NCBI RefSeq assembly: GCF_025421775.1
Contig: NZ_JAOEFX010000002.1
Span: 496,001-560,000, forward strand
Length of the DNA: 64,000 nt
Source: Paenarthrobacter aurescens
Lineage (GTDB): Bacteria > Actinomycetota > Actinomycetes > Actinomycetales > Micrococcaceae
Direction: 5' to 3'
The notes below the pieces were generated by a model. The model made no database searches. It was not told the DNA's origin and was given only the letters and a program-made list of their open reading frames with translations. Shown piece after piece: positions 61,915-64,000 of this stretch. Numbering within the stretch: position 1 is the first letter of the stretch; every line of letters begins with the position of its first letter. The position numbers were made by a program, and so were the translations under genes.

Positions 61915-63732
61915 CTAGATCCACGATGGCATCCACATTCTCATCCGCCACTCCTGGTAGCTGATGACTTCCGCTGTCAGCACCGGATAAAAGAACGCCG
62001 TTGCCAGGACAGCCAGCACCAGGACCACGGCAACAACGTACAGTCCGGACCTTCGACGCCATGGAGGATCGCTGCTGCGTCCCAGGACCAAACCCAGCAC
62101 ATATGTCAGGCCGAGCACAAGGAACGGCTCAAAGGACACAGCGTAGAAGATGAACATGGTGCGTTCCGGGTACATGAACCACGGAAGGTATCCGGCAGCA
62201 ACTCCGGCAAGGATGGCGCCTGCACGCCAGTCCCGGCGGCCGGCCCACCAGAACAGCAGGATGACCAGGGCAATGGTTCCGCCCCACCACACCACTGGAT
62301 TGCCCACCGGAAGAATGGCCGAGGAACACGTCTCAACGACGCAGCCCGCGGTGCCCTGCTTGGGAGCCTGGTAGAAGAACGACGTAGGCCGGCCCATGAC
62401 GAGCCAGGTCCAGGGGCTGGACTCATAGGGGTGGTCCGAGCTCAGTCCTTGGTGGAACTTGTAGGCCTCAAGGTGGTAATGCGCCAGGGACCGCACGGAG
62501 TTGGGCAGCCAATCCCATCCGGGTGCGGGATTGGTGGCCGCCCATTGACGGTAGTAAGCGTCCTTCGACAGGAACCAGCCCGTCCAGGTTGCCGCATACG
62601 TGACGGCAGCCACCGGAATCATGGTGACAAACGCAAGGAGGCCGTCTTTGATGATGCCGGCACTGAACCAGCTGCGGATGCCGGCAATGCGCCGTGCGTT
62701 CAGGTCCCACAGCACAGTCATCAGTCCAAAGGCAGCCACGAAGAACAGCGCGGACCATTTGGTTCCGACGGCGAGTCCAAGGCAGATTCCGGCAATGAGG
62801 CGCCACCATCGCATCCCAAGCCAGGGCCCGGCCACCAGCTGGGTGGGTGTTGGGCGACCGCCCGGCGAAGCAGCCGCCTGCGCGGCAAGCCGGGAAGCCA
62901 AACGACGGCGGCCGTCGTCGCGGTCCAGCAGCAAGGCGCCGAATGCGGCCAGGATCCAGAACGCCAGGAACACGTCCAGCAGTGCTGTCCGGGACAGCAC
63001 CAGGTGGTGGCCATCAATGGCCAGCAGCAGACCGGCCACAGCGCCAAGTGTGTGGGAACGGAAGAGTTTCAGTGCGATGAGGGAGACCAGGAAGACCGTC
63101 AGCGTGCCCGTGAGCGCGGCGCTAAAGCGCCAGCCGAAGGGATTGTCTCCGCCGAACAGCCACATCCCGAAGGTGATCATCCACTTGCCCACCGGGGGAT
63201 GGACCACGTATTCCGGAGTGTTGAGGAGGACGTTCGGGTTTCCGGCGTTGAATGAGTCGTTTGCGTTGGCGGGCCAGCTGCGCTCGTAGCCGCTCACCAA
63301 ATAGGAGTACGCGTCCTTCACGTAGTAGGTCTCGTCGAAAACCAGGCTGTGCGGGGCATCAAGCCGGAAGAACCGGAGAATCCCGCCCAGGACCGCGGTG
63401 ATGGTGGGTATCAGCCAGAACCACAAACGCAACGACGCCGGATAGTCGCGCCAGCTTTGGACCCCGCCGATCAGGCGGTCCCTGAGAGCCTGGGCAGTGA
63501 AGGCCTCAGCAGGCCGGACAATCCAACGGTGACGTTCCAGCCCACGGCCCGGCAATGGCGTCCCTGCCCCGTCCTCCATGGGCTTGGCCCGCCGGGGCCC
63601 CTGCCCATCCTTGGATGTCCGTGGATCCGGGACCGCGATGGTGTCCGCGCCCGCAGTGTCACCGGCTCCAGGCGTCGCGGGGGACGCCACGGGAGTTCCG
63701 GAAGAGGTGGCAGGAACGGGCGACTGGTTCAC
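61915..63732 (-). CDS. Dolichyl-phosphate-mannose--protein O-mannosyltransferase (GT39)
   Basis: This 605-residue multi-pass enzyme transfers mannose from polyprenyl-phosphate mannose to Ser/Thr of exported proteins. After a ~75-residue soluble N-terminus, FRLDAPHSLVFDETYYVKDAYS holds the catalytic Asp-Glu. About ten further helices follow, including WMITFGMWLFGGDNPFGWRF. TAGCAT, 6 nt, GTG gives a leaderless start. It is divergent from rsmI with 77 bp between start codons, the arrangement of Rv1002c/Rv1003 in M. tuberculosis. Confidence 0.94.
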   Translation of the reverse strand: MNQSPVPATSSGTPVASPATPGAGDTAGADTIAVPDPRTSKDGQGPRRAKPMEDGAGTPLPGRGLERHRWIVRPAEAFTAQALRDRLIGGVQSWRDYPASLRLWFWLIPTITAVLGGILRFFRLDAPHSLVFDETYYVKDAYSYLVSGYERSWPANANDSFNAGNPNVLLNTPEYVVHPPVGKWMITFGMWLFGGDNPFGWRFSAALTGTLTVFLVSLIALKLFRSHTLGAVAGLLLAIDGHHLVLSRTALLDVFLAFWILAAFGALLLDRDDGRRRLASRLAAQAAASPGGRPTPTQLVAGPWLGMRWWRLIAGICLGLAVGTKWSALFFVAAFGLMTVLWDLNARRIAGIRSWFSAGIIKDGLLAFVTMIPVAAVTYAATWTGWFLSKDAYYRQWAATNPAPGWDWLPNSVRSLAHYHLEAYKFHQGLSSDHPYESSPWTWLVMGRPTSFFYQAPKQGTAGCVVETCSSAILPVGNPVVWWGGTIALVILLFWWAGRRDWRAGAILAGVAAGYLPWFMYPERTMFIFYAVSFEPFLVLGLTYVLGLVLGRSSDPPWRRRSGLYVVAVVLVLAVLATAFFYPVLTAEVISYQEWRMRMWMPSWI

Positions 63733-63797
63733 CCGCCCATGCTACCTTTCCATCCTTGGTGCAGCGTTGAGGTGCGGCGTTGACGACGGCGCGGCAT

Positions 63798-63809
63798 TAG
63801 GCTTGGCAG
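63798..63809 (+). promoter_or_regulatory. Leaderless -10 (TAGGCT) for rsmI
   Basis: TAGGCT at 63798-63803, 6 nt, GTG 63810. Confidence 0.6.
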
Positions 63810-64000
63810 GTGGATGAACAACGCAGCACCCCGGACGAGGCTCCCTTCAGCGATGACGTGTACGAGGCGACTCCTGCCGCCGGTGCCGGCGCAACCCCGG
63901 GCATCGGCAGGATCGTGTTGGCGGCCACCCCTATCGGAAACGTGGGGGACGCATCCGCCCGCCTGATTGAACTCCTGGCGACCTCGGACATCGTGGCCGC
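63810..64000 (+). CDS. rsmI: 16S rRNA (cytidine1402-2'-O)-methyltransferase, 5' end only
   Basis: The window ends after about 63 codons. After an ~32-residue variable N-terminus the frame reads GRIVLAATPIGNVGDASARLIELLATSDIVAA, written here as the SAM-binding start of the tetrapyrrole-methylase fold (ATPIGNVGD). This is the RsmI hallmark; the enzyme methylates the 2'-OH of C1402 in 16S rRNA. The N-terminal extension is typical of actinobacterial forms. The GTG start follows from the leaderless promoter. Confidence 0.88.
   Translation, partial: MDEQRSTPDEAPFSDDVYEATPAAGAGATPGIGRIVLAATPIGNVGDASARLIELLATSDIVA

Overview
The window is a high-GC chromosomal segment from an actinobacterium, most likely Arthrobacter, Paenarthrobacter or a close Micrococcales relative. 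Support comes from mycothiol-conjugate amidase, a WhiB regulator, DUF3499/DUF4245/DUF4307/DUF5719 proteins, actinobacterial purE-purK order, many GTG starts, and about sixteen leaderless-type starts (TAnnnT, 6-7 nt, then RTG). I see no rRNA, CRISPR array, prophage, insertion sequence or integrase. It reads as core chromosome.

Layout. 0-3 kb: C-terminal end of a subtilase, type II NADH dehydrogenase, an ACT-GNAT fusion and a tRNA with a UAA anticodon. 3-10 kb: a branched-chain amino acid ABC transporter, with its binding protein on + and livHMGF on -, separated by a small kinase; both transcription units carry a CRP/GlxR-like operator. 10-19 kb: Bax-inhibitor-like protein, thiolase, galactose genes (galK, galT, mutarotase), AI-2E-family protein, threonine ammonia-lyase and rhomboid protease. 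19-27 kb: greA, DUF4307, mca, small membrane protein, thioredoxin-domain protein, hemolysin III, isoprenyl diphosphate synthase and PhoH, an order also known from Mycobacterium tuberculosis. 27-33 kb: small accessory genes and a TetR-controlled MFS exporter. 33-37 kb: fumC, carbonic anhydrase, DUF4245 and glpX.

37-45 kb: a 590-bp repeat-rich gap, then FemX-like, manA, LCP ligase, purE, purK, GtrA and a TIGR03089 protein. 45-54 kb: whiB, a giant membrane glycosyltransferase, DUF5719, zincin-like protein, DUF3499, Trm112 and ahcY. 54-64 kb: L,D-transpeptidase, a Cys-rich pentapeptide-repeat protein, RDD and SpoIIM proteins, TIGR01906 protein, a frameshifted remnant, fatty acyl-CoA ligase, protein O-mannosyltransferase and the start of rsmI. 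Envelope assembly is a recurring theme (FemX, LCP, GtrA, manA, large glycosyltransferase, L,D-transpeptidase, isoprenyl synthase, protein mannosyltransferase).

I did not find a convincing new multi-gene system. The most interesting signals are non-coding: several long palindromes in intergenic spaces, a duplicated 81-87-bp palindrome-ended element, a 14-bp tandem repeat at a gene end, a palindromic operator over the hemolysin III promoter, and the paired CRP/GlxR-like sites. Start sites below were chosen from Shine-Dalgarno or leaderless promoter spacing and often differ from the longest open frame.
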